Positions 46,532-54,517 of a stretch of 64,000 nucleotides of DNA are shown piece by piece. Positions within the stretch are counted from its first letter, which is position 1. Each line of letters begins with the position of its first letter. The position numbers were made by a program, and so were the translations under genes. The notes under the pieces are model-generated. The model did not search any database. It had not been told where the DNA came from and saw nothing but the letters and a program-made list of their open reading frames with translations. Source of the DNA: JAFALK01 sp042701975 (lineage in GTDB: Bacteria; Pseudomonadota; Gammaproteobacteria; Burkholderiales; Burkholderiaceae_C); contig CP170561.1 of NCBI GenBank assembly GCA_042701975.1, positions 3,844,001 to 3,908,000 on the forward strand. Reading direction: 5' to 3'.

Positions 46532-47236
46532 ATGCCAAAGATCGAGATCGAAGTGTATTCATGGCCCACTCCCAACGGCCACAAAGTTCACATCATGTTG
46601 GAAGAATGCGGTCTTCCCTATCGGGTGATCCCCGTGGACATTGGCTCGGGCGCGCAATTCGAGCCAGGGTTTCTCTCCATCAGCCCCAACAACAAGATCC
46701 CTGCCATCACGGATCCACAGGGACCTGATAGCGAGCCGATCTCGATGTTCGAGTCCGGCGCCATCCTGCTTTACCTCGCCGGCAAGACCGGCAAGTTCCT
46801 GCCCACCGACGTGCGCGGCAAGTACGAAGTGCTGCAGTGGCTGATGTTCCAGATGGGCGGCGTGGGGCCCATGCTGGGCCAGGCCCATCACTTCCGCATC
46901 TACGCGCCCGAGCGCATCGACTACGCGGTAAACCGCTACACCAACGAGGCCAAGCGGCTGTATTCCGTCATCAACAAGCGCCTAGCCGTTCGCACCTACA
47001 TCGCGGGCAAGGACTACTCCATCGCCGACATCGCCATCTTCCCCTGGCTGCGTTCCTGGAGGAACCAGGGCGTGGAGATGAGCGACTACCCTCACCTCAA
47101 GGGCTGGTTCGACGAGATCGCTGCCCGCCCGGCCGTGCAGCGCGGGCTGCAGGTGCTGGCAGACCAACGCAAGCCGCTGCTCGACGACAAGGCGCGCGAG
47201 GCGCTGTTCGGCGATCGGCAGATGTTGCAGCGCTAG
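46532..47236 (+). CDS. glutathione S-transferase family protein (YghU/YfcG-like)
   Basis: A 234-residue enzyme, start ATG 46532 with GGAG seven bases upstream. The thioredoxin-like domain begins EVYSWPTPNGHKVHIMLEE, the Asn/Thr-containing pattern of the disulfide-bond oxidoreductase group YfcG/YghU. NNKIPAI and FESGAILLYLA form the glutathione-binding site. The helical domain has the YSIADIAIFPWL motif. It may reduce disulfides or conjugate glutathione; the physiological substrate is unknown. Confidence 0.9.
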   Translation: MPKIEIEVYSWPTPNGHKVHIMLEECGLPYRVIPVDIGSGAQFEPGFLSISPNNKIPAITDPQGPDSEPISMFESGAILLYLAGKTGKFLPTDVRGKYEVLQWLMFQMGGVGPMLGQAHHFRIYAPERIDYAVNRYTNEAKRLYSVINKRLAVRTYIAGKDYSIADIAIFPWLRSWRNQGVEMSDYPHLKGWFDEIAARPAVQRGLQVLADQRKPLLDDKAREALFGDRQMLQR

Positions 47237-47246
47237 GCTGCAAACC

Positions 47247-47939
47247 TCACGGCCGGACGGCCGGCGCGTCCATGGGCATGCCGGCTGCACGTTGCTTGAG
47301 GTAAAGCTCCAGCGCCACCAGCTCCTCGCCGCTCAGCGGCGCCGCGCGCACGCCGGTCACGCAGTTGTTCAGCCGGCGCTCCAGATTCCCGAGCGTCTGC
47401 CACTCCAAGCGATACAGCGGATAACCCGTCGGGTGCCCTTGCGGGATGGTGCCGCCGCCCAAGGAAAGGCCGGCGCGCTCGTCGTGACACTGAGCACAGG
47501 AGAGGTTCAACTGCCCCATGCGGCGCTTGAACAGGCGCTCGCCCTGCAGGAGGAAGGGCGCGAGGCGCGGGTCATCGGGCGAAGTGATCGCCATGCCGCG
47601 AGACTGCAGCGCGATGAAGGCCGTGACGGCCAGAAGATCATCAACCGGCAACTCCTGATGCGACTGGATGCGCGCCTCCAGCGTGACAGGCCGCCCCGTC
47701 TTGGTGTCGAAGGCCGGATAACGCGCCGCCAATCCACCGAGCTTCGACTCCTGGTGACAGCCCGCACAGCGCTGGGCCCAGATCTCGCGGCCGGCCTGCA
47801 CCCAGAGCATGGCCGGGTTGCTGGCGTCGTCGCGCTGCATGGCCTGCAAGGCCGGACTCATGGTCTGCAAGCCCGAGAGCCGCACATCAGCGCCCAGGCC
47901 GCAGCAGGCCAGCAGCAAGGGAAAGAGCAGCCGCCTCAT
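47247..47939 (-). CDS. soxA: SoxA-like diheme cytochrome c
   Basis: A 230-residue periplasmic protein with start ATG 47939 and a short signal peptide. Two heme c motifs are present, CAGCH (about 58-62) and CAQCH (about 145-149). A later NNCVTGVRA holds the cysteine that acts as heme ligand and persulfide carrier in SoxA. LEWQTLGNLERRLNNC and ELVALELYLKQRA match the family. With SoxX it would link a sulfur compound to the SoxYZ carrier oxidatively. It is the last gene of the operon and overlaps soxZ by four bases. Confidence 0.88.
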   Translation of the reverse strand: MRRLLFPLLLACCGLGADVRLSGLQTMSPALQAMQRDDASNPAMLWVQAGREIWAQRCAGCHQESKLGGLAARYPAFDTKTGRPVTLEARIQSHQELPVDDLLAVTAFIALQSRGMAITSPDDPRLAPFLLQGERLFKRRMGQLNLSCAQCHDERAGLSLGGGTIPQGHPTGYPLYRLEWQTLGNLERRLNNCVTGVRAAPLSGEELVALELYLKQRAAGMPMDAPAVRP

Positions 47940-48256
47940 GTGACGACGAGCGTACGTTCCTCGACCTGCACGAAGCCGTGGTCGCCGCTCCATTCGAAAC
48001 GCAGCGACCCGCTGCGCTCGGCCTTCAGGCAGAAGGCGATCAGCGGATTGGCCGCCACGGCGGGGAACAGCTCGGCCTCGAAAACGGTGCTGCCGAGGTA
48101 TTCGACGCGCAGCCGCCGCAGGATGTCGCGCGGCACCGGCTTGCCGGCATCGTCCACGCGGTAGCCGGTCTCCATGGCGTGGGCGATCATGCAGCGCAGC
48201 TCCACGACCTGGCCGGCTGCGGCGCTGGCAGGCAAGGTGATCAGGACGCGTGCCAC
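47936..48256 (-). CDS. soxZ: SoxZ sulfur carrier complex subunit
   Basis: A 106-residue protein with a GTG start at 48256, chosen because GAGGAGG lies five bases upstream and the product then begins MARVLITLPASAAAGQVVEL as SoxZ proteins do. The body has the immunoglobulin-like strands GYRVDDAGKPVPRDILRRL and ANPLIAFCLKAERSG. SoxZ pairs with SoxY and has no cofactor. It is between soxY (10 bp gap) and soxA (ATGA overlap). Confidence 0.9.
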   Translation of the reverse strand: MARVLITLPASAAAGQVVELRCMIAHAMETGYRVDDAGKPVPRDILRRLRVEYLGSTVFEAELFPAVAANPLIAFCLKAERSGSLRFEWSGDHGFVQVEERTLVVT

Positions 48257-48266
48257 CCGGCCCTCC

Positions 48267-48686
48267 TCATTCCACGCAGGCCGCGAGCGTGACCACCACG
48301 TCCACGGTTTCCATCCAGCAGCTGCCATCGCTCATGCGCGCAACCGCCACCAGGCGCTGGCTGGTGGCCAGGCGGATGCGCGTGGCCACCTCGGCACGAC
48401 CCATCGCCTGACTCAGCTTGAAGCGCACGACATCGCGCTGCGGATTCAATTCGTTGAACAGCGCCAGACCCGTCACATGGTCGGCCTCGCTCATCGGACT
48501 GTCGACCTTGAGCCCCACGGGCACGGCGTTACCGTTCTCCACCAGCGGCGCAATCTCGATCTTCACGCGGCCTGCGCGCGGAGTCGTGCCACCGGCGTAG
48601 TCGCGCACGGCGGTTTCCAGCTCGGATCGGCTGGCGCGCGCCGCGGGCGCCATCAAGGCCAAGGAGAGAAAAACGCGCCGTTGCAT
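48267..48686 (-). CDS. soxY: SoxY-like sulfur carrier subunit with altered C-terminus
   Basis: A 139-residue protein with a short N-terminal segment (MQRRVFLSLALMAPAARA) that may direct export. The core ENGNAVPVGLKVDSPMSEAD and VATRIRLATSQRLVAVARMSDG is typical of SoxY. Canonical SoxY ends in GGCGG on a flexible arm, whose cysteine carries the sulfur substrate. This protein ends TLAACVE, so the cysteine remains but the glycines are gone. It sits between soxX and soxZ. Either the arm tolerates this change or the protein handles a different substrate. Confidence 0.82.
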   Translation of the reverse strand: MQRRVFLSLALMAPAARASRSELETAVRDYAGGTTPRAGRVKIEIAPLVENGNAVPVGLKVDSPMSEADHVTGLALFNELNPQRDVVRFKLSQAMGRAEVATRIRLATSQRLVAVARMSDGSCWMETVDVVVTLAACVE

Positions 48687-48698
48687 GGAGCTGCCCCG

Positions 48699-49064
48699 TC
48701 ACTTCAGCGTCATCAGATAAGCCACCACATCCTCGATCTGTTGCTGATCGAGGATGGGCTTGCCGCGCCAGGCTGCGCCGACCTGCGCCAGGCCATCGAC
48801 GCGCGCATAGGCCGGCATCACGCTGCCCGGTTCACTTTCGGCAATGCGACGGCGCAGCTGATCGGCCGTCCAGCGCGAGCCTGCGCCCGCCAGGTTCGTG
48901 GCCAAATTGCCCTGCAGCTTCTGCTCAGGAATCGGCGCGCTGTGGCACAGCAGGCAAAGCCCCGTCTGCCGGCTGGCCACAATGGCCCGGCCGCGTGCGG
49001 CATCGCCGCTTTCCGCGCAGGCCATGCCGCTGAACAGCAGCGTCAGCAGGCAGGCCCAGCGCAT
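48699..49064 (-). CDS. soxX: SoxX-like monoheme cytochrome c
   Basis: A 121-residue cytochrome with a signal peptide ending near ACAES. One heme motif CLLCH lies at about 37-41. GNLATNLAGAGSRWTADQLR and VMPAYAR, supplying the axial Met, are SoxX-like, and the C-terminal helix ends VVAYLMTLK. It should form the SoxXA complex with the cytochrome encoded at 47247-47939. Its start is 10 bp after the molybdenum hydroxylase stop, so it appears co-transcribed with that enzyme and could receive its electrons. Confidence 0.85.
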   Translation of the reverse strand: MRWACLLTLLFSGMACAESGDAARGRAIVASRQTGLCLLCHSAPIPEQKLQGNLATNLAGAGSRWTADQLRRRIAESEPGSVMPAYARVDGLAQVGAAWRGKPILDQQQIEDVVAYLMTLK

Positions 49065-49074
49065 GTCTTGAACC

Positions 49075-51252
49075 TCAGGCCTTCAAGCCGCTCTTGACCA
49101 GCGGCAGCTCGCGCACCCGCTTGCCCGTGGCCGCGAACACCGCGTTCAGCACGGCCGGTGCCGCCACGGCGATGGTGGGCTCGCCCACGCCGCCCCAGAA
49201 GCCGCCCGAGGGCATGACGATGGCCTCCACGGCCGGCATCTTGTCCATGTGCATCACGGGGTAGTCGTTGAAGTTGCTCTGCTCGATGCGGCCGTCCTTG
49301 ACCGTGCACTCGCCGTAGAGCGCCGCCGACAGGCCGTAGACGAAGCTGCCCTCCACCTGCGCCTGGATCTGCTGCGGGTTGACGGCATGGCCGGGGTCGG
49401 TGGCGGCGACGATGCGGTGCACGCGCAGCTCGCCCTTGGTCACCGAGACCTCGGCGCAGGCCGCCACATAACTGCCGAAACCCATGATGCAGGCCAGGCC
49501 GCGGTGGCGCCCTTTCGGCGCCGGCTTGCCCCAGCCCGCGCGTTCGGCCACGGCATTGAGCACGGCCAATTGCTTGGGCGAGTTGGCCAGCAGCTCGCGG
49601 CGCAGGGCCAGCGGGTCGCGCTTCAGGCTGTGGGCCAGCTCGTCGATGAAGCACTCGAGATAAATGGCGTTCTGGTTCAGGTTCACGCCGCGCCAGAAGC
49701 CCGGCGGCACGCTCGGGTTGCGCATTGCGTGGTCGATCAGCAGGTGCTCGAAACCGTAGCCGAAGGCGCCTTCCGCGCCGCCCGGATTCAAGCCCTGGAA
49801 CACCGCGGCATCCAGGCCGTTCTTGATGTTCTGCGGAAAGATGCCGGCGATGATCGACTGGCCCGAGATCCGCATGTGCAGCGATTCGACCTTGCCCTTG
49901 GCGTCGATCCCCGCGCGCAGACGGCACTGCGTGACCGGGTGGTAGCGGCCGTGTTTCATGTCTTCTTCGCGCGTCCAGACCAGCTTGACCGGCGTGCCCG
50001 GCAGGGTCTTGGCGATCAGCACGACCTGGCGCACCCAGTCCTGCACGGCACCGCGCCGGCCGAAGCCGCCGCCCAGGTGCAGCTTGTAGACCTCGCACGC
50101 TTCAGCCGGCAGGCCCGAAGCCTCGGCCGCCACGGCCAGCGCGGCCTCGCCGTTCTGCGTCGGTGTCCAGACCTCGCAGCGCTTGTCGGTCCACACGGCG
50201 GTGGCGTTCATCACCTCCATGCAGGCGTGGTTCTGGTGCGGATAGCTGTAGGTGGCCTCGACGGTGCGCGCAGCGCCCTTCAGCGAAGCCCTCGCATCGC
50301 CGCGGGTGTTGAAGGCAACCGCATCGTCCGCCTCCAGGCCGGCCTTGAGCACGGCCGCCGTCTCGGCGCTCGTTGCCTTGGCGTTCGGGCCTTCATCCCA
50401 TTCGATCGTCAGCGCATCCAGCGCCGTCTTGGCGCGCCACCAGGTGTCGGCCACCACGGCCACGGCCGAGTCGCCCACCTGCACGACCGACTTCACGCCG
50501 GGTCGCTTCGAGATCTCCTGGGCATTGAAGCTCTTCACCTTGCCGCCGAAGACCGGGCAGTCACGGATGGCCGCATTGAGCATGCCCGGCAGCTTCATGT
50601 CCATGCCGTAGACCTGCGAGCCGTCGAGCTTGCCGCGCGTGTCCAAGCGCTTGAGCGGCTGGCCGGCGAGCTTCCAGTCGGCGGGCTTCTTCAGCGGGAT
50701 GTCGGTCGGCGCCTCCAGCTGGGCGGCCGCCGCGGCCATCTGGCCGTAGGTCGTTTGTCGGCCGCTGGCCTTGTGGCTGATGACGCCGCGGCTGACGCTG
50801 CACTCCGCAGCCGGAACCTGCCAGGTATTGGCCGCCGCCTGCACAAGCATCATGCGCGCCGCCGCTCCGCCCTTGCGGACGTACTCGTTCGATTCGCGGA
50901 TGCCGCGGCTGCCGCCGGTCGAGAAATTGCCCCACACGCGCTTGCGCGCCAGATTCTGGCCCGGCGTCGGGTACTCGGTTCGCACGCGCGCCCAGTCGCA
51001 ATCGAGCTCCTCGGCCACCAGCTGCGCCAGGCCGGTCAGCGTGCCCTGCCCCATCTCCGAGCGCGCGATGCGCACAGTCACGGTCTCGTCGGGCGCGACG
51101 ACCACCCAGGCATTGATCTCCTTGACCTCGGCATCCGCGGCCAAGGCCGGCAGATGCAGGCCGACCATCAGCCCCCCCGCAGCAGCGGCGCCGGTCTGCA
51201 GAAAGCCGCGCCGGGTGGTGGCGCTGCTGCTGTTCATCTCGATCGTGCTCAT
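49075..51252 (-). CDS. xanthine dehydrogenase family molybdopterin-binding subunit (IorB-like)
   Basis: A 725-residue large subunit of a molybdenum hydroxylase, start ATG 51252. A Tat-type signal (TTRRGFLQTGAAAAGG, about 13-28) shows export of the folded enzyme. Domain features include ARSEMGQGTLTGLAQLVAEE, YPHQNHACMEVMNATAVW, LHLGGGFGRRG and, near the end, GGVGEPTIAVAAPAVLNAV, whose Glu is the expected active-site base. The arrangement is that of isoquinoline 1-oxidoreductase and related two-subunit enzymes lacking an FAD subunit. It overlaps the iron-sulfur subunit gene by four bases. The substrate is unknown, probably an N-heterocycle or aldehyde. Confidence 0.92.
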   Translation of the reverse strand: MSTIEMNSSSATTRRGFLQTGAAAAGGLMVGLHLPALAADAEVKEINAWVVVAPDETVTVRIARSEMGQGTLTGLAQLVAEELDCDWARVRTEYPTPGQNLARKRVWGNFSTGGSRGIRESNEYVRKGGAAARMMLVQAAANTWQVPAAECSVSRGVISHKASGRQTTYGQMAAAAAQLEAPTDIPLKKPADWKLAGQPLKRLDTRGKLDGSQVYGMDMKLPGMLNAAIRDCPVFGGKVKSFNAQEISKRPGVKSVVQVGDSAVAVVADTWWRAKTALDALTIEWDEGPNAKATSAETAAVLKAGLEADDAVAFNTRGDARASLKGAARTVEATYSYPHQNHACMEVMNATAVWTDKRCEVWTPTQNGEAALAVAAEASGLPAEACEVYKLHLGGGFGRRGAVQDWVRQVVLIAKTLPGTPVKLVWTREEDMKHGRYHPVTQCRLRAGIDAKGKVESLHMRISGQSIIAGIFPQNIKNGLDAAVFQGLNPGGAEGAFGYGFEHLLIDHAMRNPSVPPGFWRGVNLNQNAIYLECFIDELAHSLKRDPLALRRELLANSPKQLAVLNAVAERAGWGKPAPKGRHRGLACIMGFGSYVAACAEVSVTKGELRVHRIVAATDPGHAVNPQQIQAQVEGSFVYGLSAALYGECTVKDGRIEQSNFNDYPVMHMDKMPAVEAIVMPSGGFWGGVGEPTIAVAAPAVLNAVFAATGKRVRELPLVKSGLKA

Positions 51253-51752
51253 GCCGCACCTCCGCCGCTCTTCTCGATGTGGATCGGAATGCTCTTGCGC
51301 GCGATCTGGCCCGCAGCCAGATGGATGGCCGCGCGCACGCGGTTGTAGGTGCCACAGCGGCAGATGTTGGTCATGGCCGCATCGATGTCGGCATCGCTGG
51401 GCTTGGGTTTGGTCTTGAGCAGGGCCGCTGCGGCCATGATCATGCCGCTCTGACAGAAGCCGCACTGCGGCACGTCGAGTTCGTCCCAGGCCTGCTGCAC
51501 TGGGTGCGAGCAGTTGTGCGACAGGCCCTCGATCGTCGTGATCTTTGCCTTGGCATCGACCGCGCTGGCCGGGTAGACGCACGATCGCGTGGCCACACCG
51601 TCGATATGAACGGTGCAAGCGCCGCACTGGGCGATGCCGCAACCGTATTTGGTGCCGGTCAGGCCGAGCTGTTCACGCAGGACCCACAGCAGTGGCGTGT
51701 CGTCCTCGGCGTCAAAGTCGCGCCGCTCGCCGTTGACATTCAGACTCCGCAT
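51249..51752 (-). CDS. [2Fe-2S] subunit of molybdenum hydroxylase (IorA-like)
   Basis: A 167-residue protein with two [2Fe-2S] clusters. The plant-ferredoxin-type ligands lie in GCGIAQCGACTVHIDG plus the Cys of RSCVYP, and the second cluster in PQCGFCQSGMI plus NICRCGTYNR. It feeds electrons from the molybdopterin subunit. It has AGGAGGG upstream of ATG 51752, so this is the likely promoter-proximal gene of the iorAB-soxXYZA unit. It has no signal peptide and would be carried out with its Tat partner. Confidence 0.93.
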   Translation of the reverse strand: MRSLNVNGERRDFDAEDDTPLLWVLREQLGLTGTKYGCGIAQCGACTVHIDGVATRSCVYPASAVDAKAKITTIEGLSHNCSHPVQQAWDELDVPQCGFCQSGMIMAAAALLKTKPKPSDADIDAAMTNICRCGTYNRVRAAIHLAAGQIARKSIPIHIEKSGGGAA

Positions 51753-51910
51753 CGTGCCCTCCTGTTGCTTGCGGGGCGCAGCGTAACAGTTTCAGCGAGC
51801 CTTCTGCGCAATCCTGCACGCTTGGCCGCAATGCGCACGCGCGTTTGCTGGCTTGCGGGCTGTACCTTTGCCGCATTGCGTTATCGCGGCCCCGGCCGCA
51901 CCCGGAAATC

Positions 51911-52240
51911 TTGCCGTACCTTCCCGTCTCGCTGCTGCTTGCAGGCATCCTCACCCTCGTGCTGGCGCACCGCCTGCACCAGGCCCGGGTGCGCCGCCGC
52001 CGCATCAGCGAACCCGCCATGCGCGTGCATGTGAGCTTGCAGCGGCTGCGCCGCCAAGGTTGCGAATCGGGTGAGCTGCCGTCCGACGACGTCGCCGCCC
52101 TGCGCCGCCAGCTCGGCTGGCGGCGCCGCCGCCAATGGGACCAATCGATGAAGGCCTACTCCGAGGCCTGCTGCCACAACCATGAATCGGCCTCGCGCCA
52201 ACACCTGGAAGATCTGCTGTCATTGACGACGCTGCGCTGA
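51911..52240 (+). CDS. hypothetical small membrane protein
   Basis: A 109-residue candidate starting at TTG 51911; an upstream TTG at 51845 would add 22 residues. A single hydrophobic helix lies at the N-terminus (PVSLLLAGILTLVLAHRL), followed by a basic, helical cytoplasmic tail (RRRRISEPAMRVHVSLQRLR, then WDQSMKAYSEACCHNHES). It is followed by a good terminator at 52274-52308, which supports a transcript. No ATG start and no family match is known to me, so the call is tentative. Confidence 0.4.
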   Translation: MPYLPVSLLLAGILTLVLAHRLHQARVRRRRISEPAMRVHVSLQRLRRQGCESGELPSDDVAALRRQLGWRRRRQWDQSMKAYSEACCHNHESASRQHLEDLLSLTTLR

Positions 52241-52273
52241 ACTCACGGGGAAAGAGTAGTGCGCATAAGAGAG

Positions 52274-52308
52274 AAAGCCGCCGCGGCAGCGATGCCACGG
52301 CGGCTTTT
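52274..52308. terminator. bidirectional rho-independent terminator
   Basis: A 10-bp stem AAAGCCGCCG / CGGCGGCTTT with a 14-base loop is flanked by T runs in both directions. It can end the small plus-strand gene (stop 52240) and the minus-strand tRNA transcript. Confidence 0.8.
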
Positions 52309-52318
52309 CATTTGAGGC

Positions 52319-52395
52319 TGGCCTGACCGGAGGGACTCGAACCCCCGACCTGCTGCTTAGAAGGCAGCTGCTCTATCCAGTTGAGCTACGGTCAG
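52319..52395 (-). tRNA. tRNA-Arg (anticodon TCT)
   Basis: The minus strand folds as a cloverleaf: 7-bp acceptor CTGACCG/CGGTCAG, D arm with GCTC...GAGC, anticodon stem GCTGC/GCAGC around loop CTTCTAA (anticodon TCT, reads AGA/AGG), variable loop AGGTC, T arm GGGGG-TTCGAGT-CCCTC. Discriminator G and CCA are encoded. Confidence 0.95.
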
Positions 52396-52428
52396 CCGAA
52401 GCTCGCCATTATCGGGCCTTCACACCCC

Positions 52429-54408
52429 TCAGATCAGCACATTGATGATGGCGTTGCCGATGCCCATCAAGGCGGCACCGGAAACCAAGCCGGCGCAGAT
52501 CGGCTCGCAGCCTTCCACCCAGATGCGGCGGCGCACATCGCCGGGCTGCTTGTTCTTGTGGCGCAGGTCCATGATCCAGAACAGCAGCGCGCCGGCGAAC
52601 ATGGCGAACACCGATTCCGGCGGCAGCACCACGCCCAGGCCGATGGCGACCGAGGACAGCTTGAAGCGACCCTTCATGACGATGCGGGTGACCTCCATCA
52701 CCAGGGCCACGACGGCCGCAACGCCCATGGCGACGACGGCTGACATCGGCAGGCCCTTGACGCCCTTGGCGATCAGCTCGGCCACGCCCTTCCACTGCAT
52801 CACGGCGGGCATGGCGAACTGGTCGGAGATCATGTTTGTCGTGGTCCGCACGCCGTTGGCATCGGGGTGCAGGAAGAGAAGGAAGAACAGCGGCACGCAG
52901 GCCATCACGCCGGCAAAGATGCCGATGACGTGACCCACCACCTGGTGGCGCGGCTTGCCGCCGAGCATGTAGCCGGCCTTGATGTCGGAGAGCAGGTTGC
53001 TCGCGTTGGTGGCCACCTCGGCCGTCATCGTGGCTGGCATGAGGTTGCTGGCCGGGTTGGTGCTGTCGATGGCGCCCATTGAGAACTGGGTGATCTTGGA
53101 CAGCGAGCCGGTGGGCGTCCAGGAGGTCAGCGCCATGGAGTTCACGCAGATGACCGTCAGCACCAGGATCAGCGGCAGGGCCACGGCGCACAGCAACCAG
53201 GACACGCCGAAGAAGGCGTGCGTGACCCAGATGCCCAGGGCGCCGAAGATCGGCACGCCCACGTAGGACAGCCACAGCGGCACCTCGATGTCGGCCAGCA
53301 CATCGCCGCCCATCGGGCTTTCCGCGCCCTTCTTCTTGCCGAAGACAGCCTTGAAGGCGCCCGTGAACAGCTCGGGCTTGGCCGCAAGGCCGACGATGGA
53401 GCCGACGACCATCATCGTCACGCCCCACCACAGCGACCACTGGTTGACGATCTCCACGCGGGAGAGCGGCACCAGCATGCCGCTCGGCGCCACGCGCGGC
53501 GCGATGTCGCCCCACTGGATCATCAGCGGCGCCAGCAGCACGAAGTTCACCAGCGTGCCGATCAAGCAGCTGGTGGCGATGGCGATGCCCATCAGGCCGC
53601 CCGTGCCCAGCATGGCCACGTCCAGCGTAGCGCGCAGGCCCAGAGTGCGGAAATCCGTGCCCATGATGTTCGGGATCGCCCAGCCAAGCTTCTTGGCGGC
53701 CTCGTAGTAGTAGGTGTCCACCCGTTCGTGGAAGGTCCAGGCCATCTGGGCGCCGAAGGCTTTCACCTGCAGTAGCTTCATCCAGCCGTCGCTGATGACG
53801 GCCTGGTAGAGCGCAGCGCCGAGCGCGGTCAGGCCCAGCAGGCGAGCCTTGAACATGCCCTCGCCGGCATCGCCGGTGTACAGCGAATCGAGCACCACGC
53901 CGGAGGCGCGCCCTTCAGGAAAAGGCAGCTGCTCCTCGTTGATGAAGCGCCGCTTCATCGGGAAAGCCACCAGCACGCCGAGGATGGCGACGACGGTCAT
54001 CCACAGCATGATGTGCCACCAGGGCGGGATGATGCCGGTCACCAGCATGTAGGCGCCCAGGCCCGCATAGAGCGGGCTCACCACATAGCCCGAGGCCGTG
54101 GCGATGGACTGGGTGCAGTTGTTCTCCAGGATGCTGAAGTCCGACCCGAGGCCCATGCCGTGCAGGATGCGGAACAGCGCAAAGGCCAGGATCACCGAGG
54201 TGAGGCCCACGCCGATGGTGATGCCGGTCTTGGCCCCGATGTACATGCCGGTGGCCGACAGGATGCCGCCGAGCATGAAGCCGCTGAGGGCCGATCGAAG
54301 GGTGAGTTGCGGCATGCCGCCGCGGTAGACCTGGCTCAGCCACCATTGGTCTTTTTGTGTGCGAGACCAGGTTCGGATCTGGTCTTCGGTCAGGTGTGGG
54401 ATCGCCAT
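52429..54408 (-). CDS. OPT family oligopeptide transporter
   Basis: A 659-residue integral membrane protein with about 14-16 hydrophobic segments. The beginning MAIPHLTEDQIRTWSRTQKDQWW, the LTLRSALSGFMLGGILSATG segment and NNCTQSIATASGY fit the bacterial OPT branch, as do PFPEGRASG and the C-terminal GLVSGAALMGIGNAIINVLI. OPT proteins move oligopeptides or metal chelates into the cell. The substrate is unknown. It is a single gene, starting 109 bp after the stop of the EAL gene on the same strand. Confidence 0.92.
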   Translation of the reverse strand: MAIPHLTEDQIRTWSRTQKDQWWLSQVYRGGMPQLTLRSALSGFMLGGILSATGMYIGAKTGITIGVGLTSVILAFALFRILHGMGLGSDFSILENNCTQSIATASGYVVSPLYAGLGAYMLVTGIIPPWWHIMLWMTVVAILGVLVAFPMKRRFINEEQLPFPEGRASGVVLDSLYTGDAGEGMFKARLLGLTALGAALYQAVISDGWMKLLQVKAFGAQMAWTFHERVDTYYYEAAKKLGWAIPNIMGTDFRTLGLRATLDVAMLGTGGLMGIAIATSCLIGTLVNFVLLAPLMIQWGDIAPRVAPSGMLVPLSRVEIVNQWSLWWGVTMMVVGSIVGLAAKPELFTGAFKAVFGKKKGAESPMGGDVLADIEVPLWLSYVGVPIFGALGIWVTHAFFGVSWLLCAVALPLILVLTVICVNSMALTSWTPTGSLSKITQFSMGAIDSTNPASNLMPATMTAEVATNASNLLSDIKAGYMLGGKPRHQVVGHVIGIFAGVMACVPLFFLLFLHPDANGVRTTTNMISDQFAMPAVMQWKGVAELIAKGVKGLPMSAVVAMGVAAVVALVMEVTRIVMKGRFKLSSVAIGLGVVLPPESVFAMFAGALLFWIMDLRHKNKQPGDVRRRIWVEGCEPICAGLVSGAALMGIGNAIINVLI

Positions 54409-54517
54409 GAAATACAGAAAAGCTCGGACAAGGCCCTCGTGAGGCCGAAGGCGCGATTGTCAACGGCTTGTAAAGCTGGCCGTGTACGGGCTTGTCCCGA
54501 GGCGATTCAGAGCCGTT

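Noticed and set aside
49249..51348. 699-codon open frame on the plus strand
   Set aside because: It is antisense to the molybdopterin subunit gene, which has clear motifs; the mirror frame is a GC-bias artefact.
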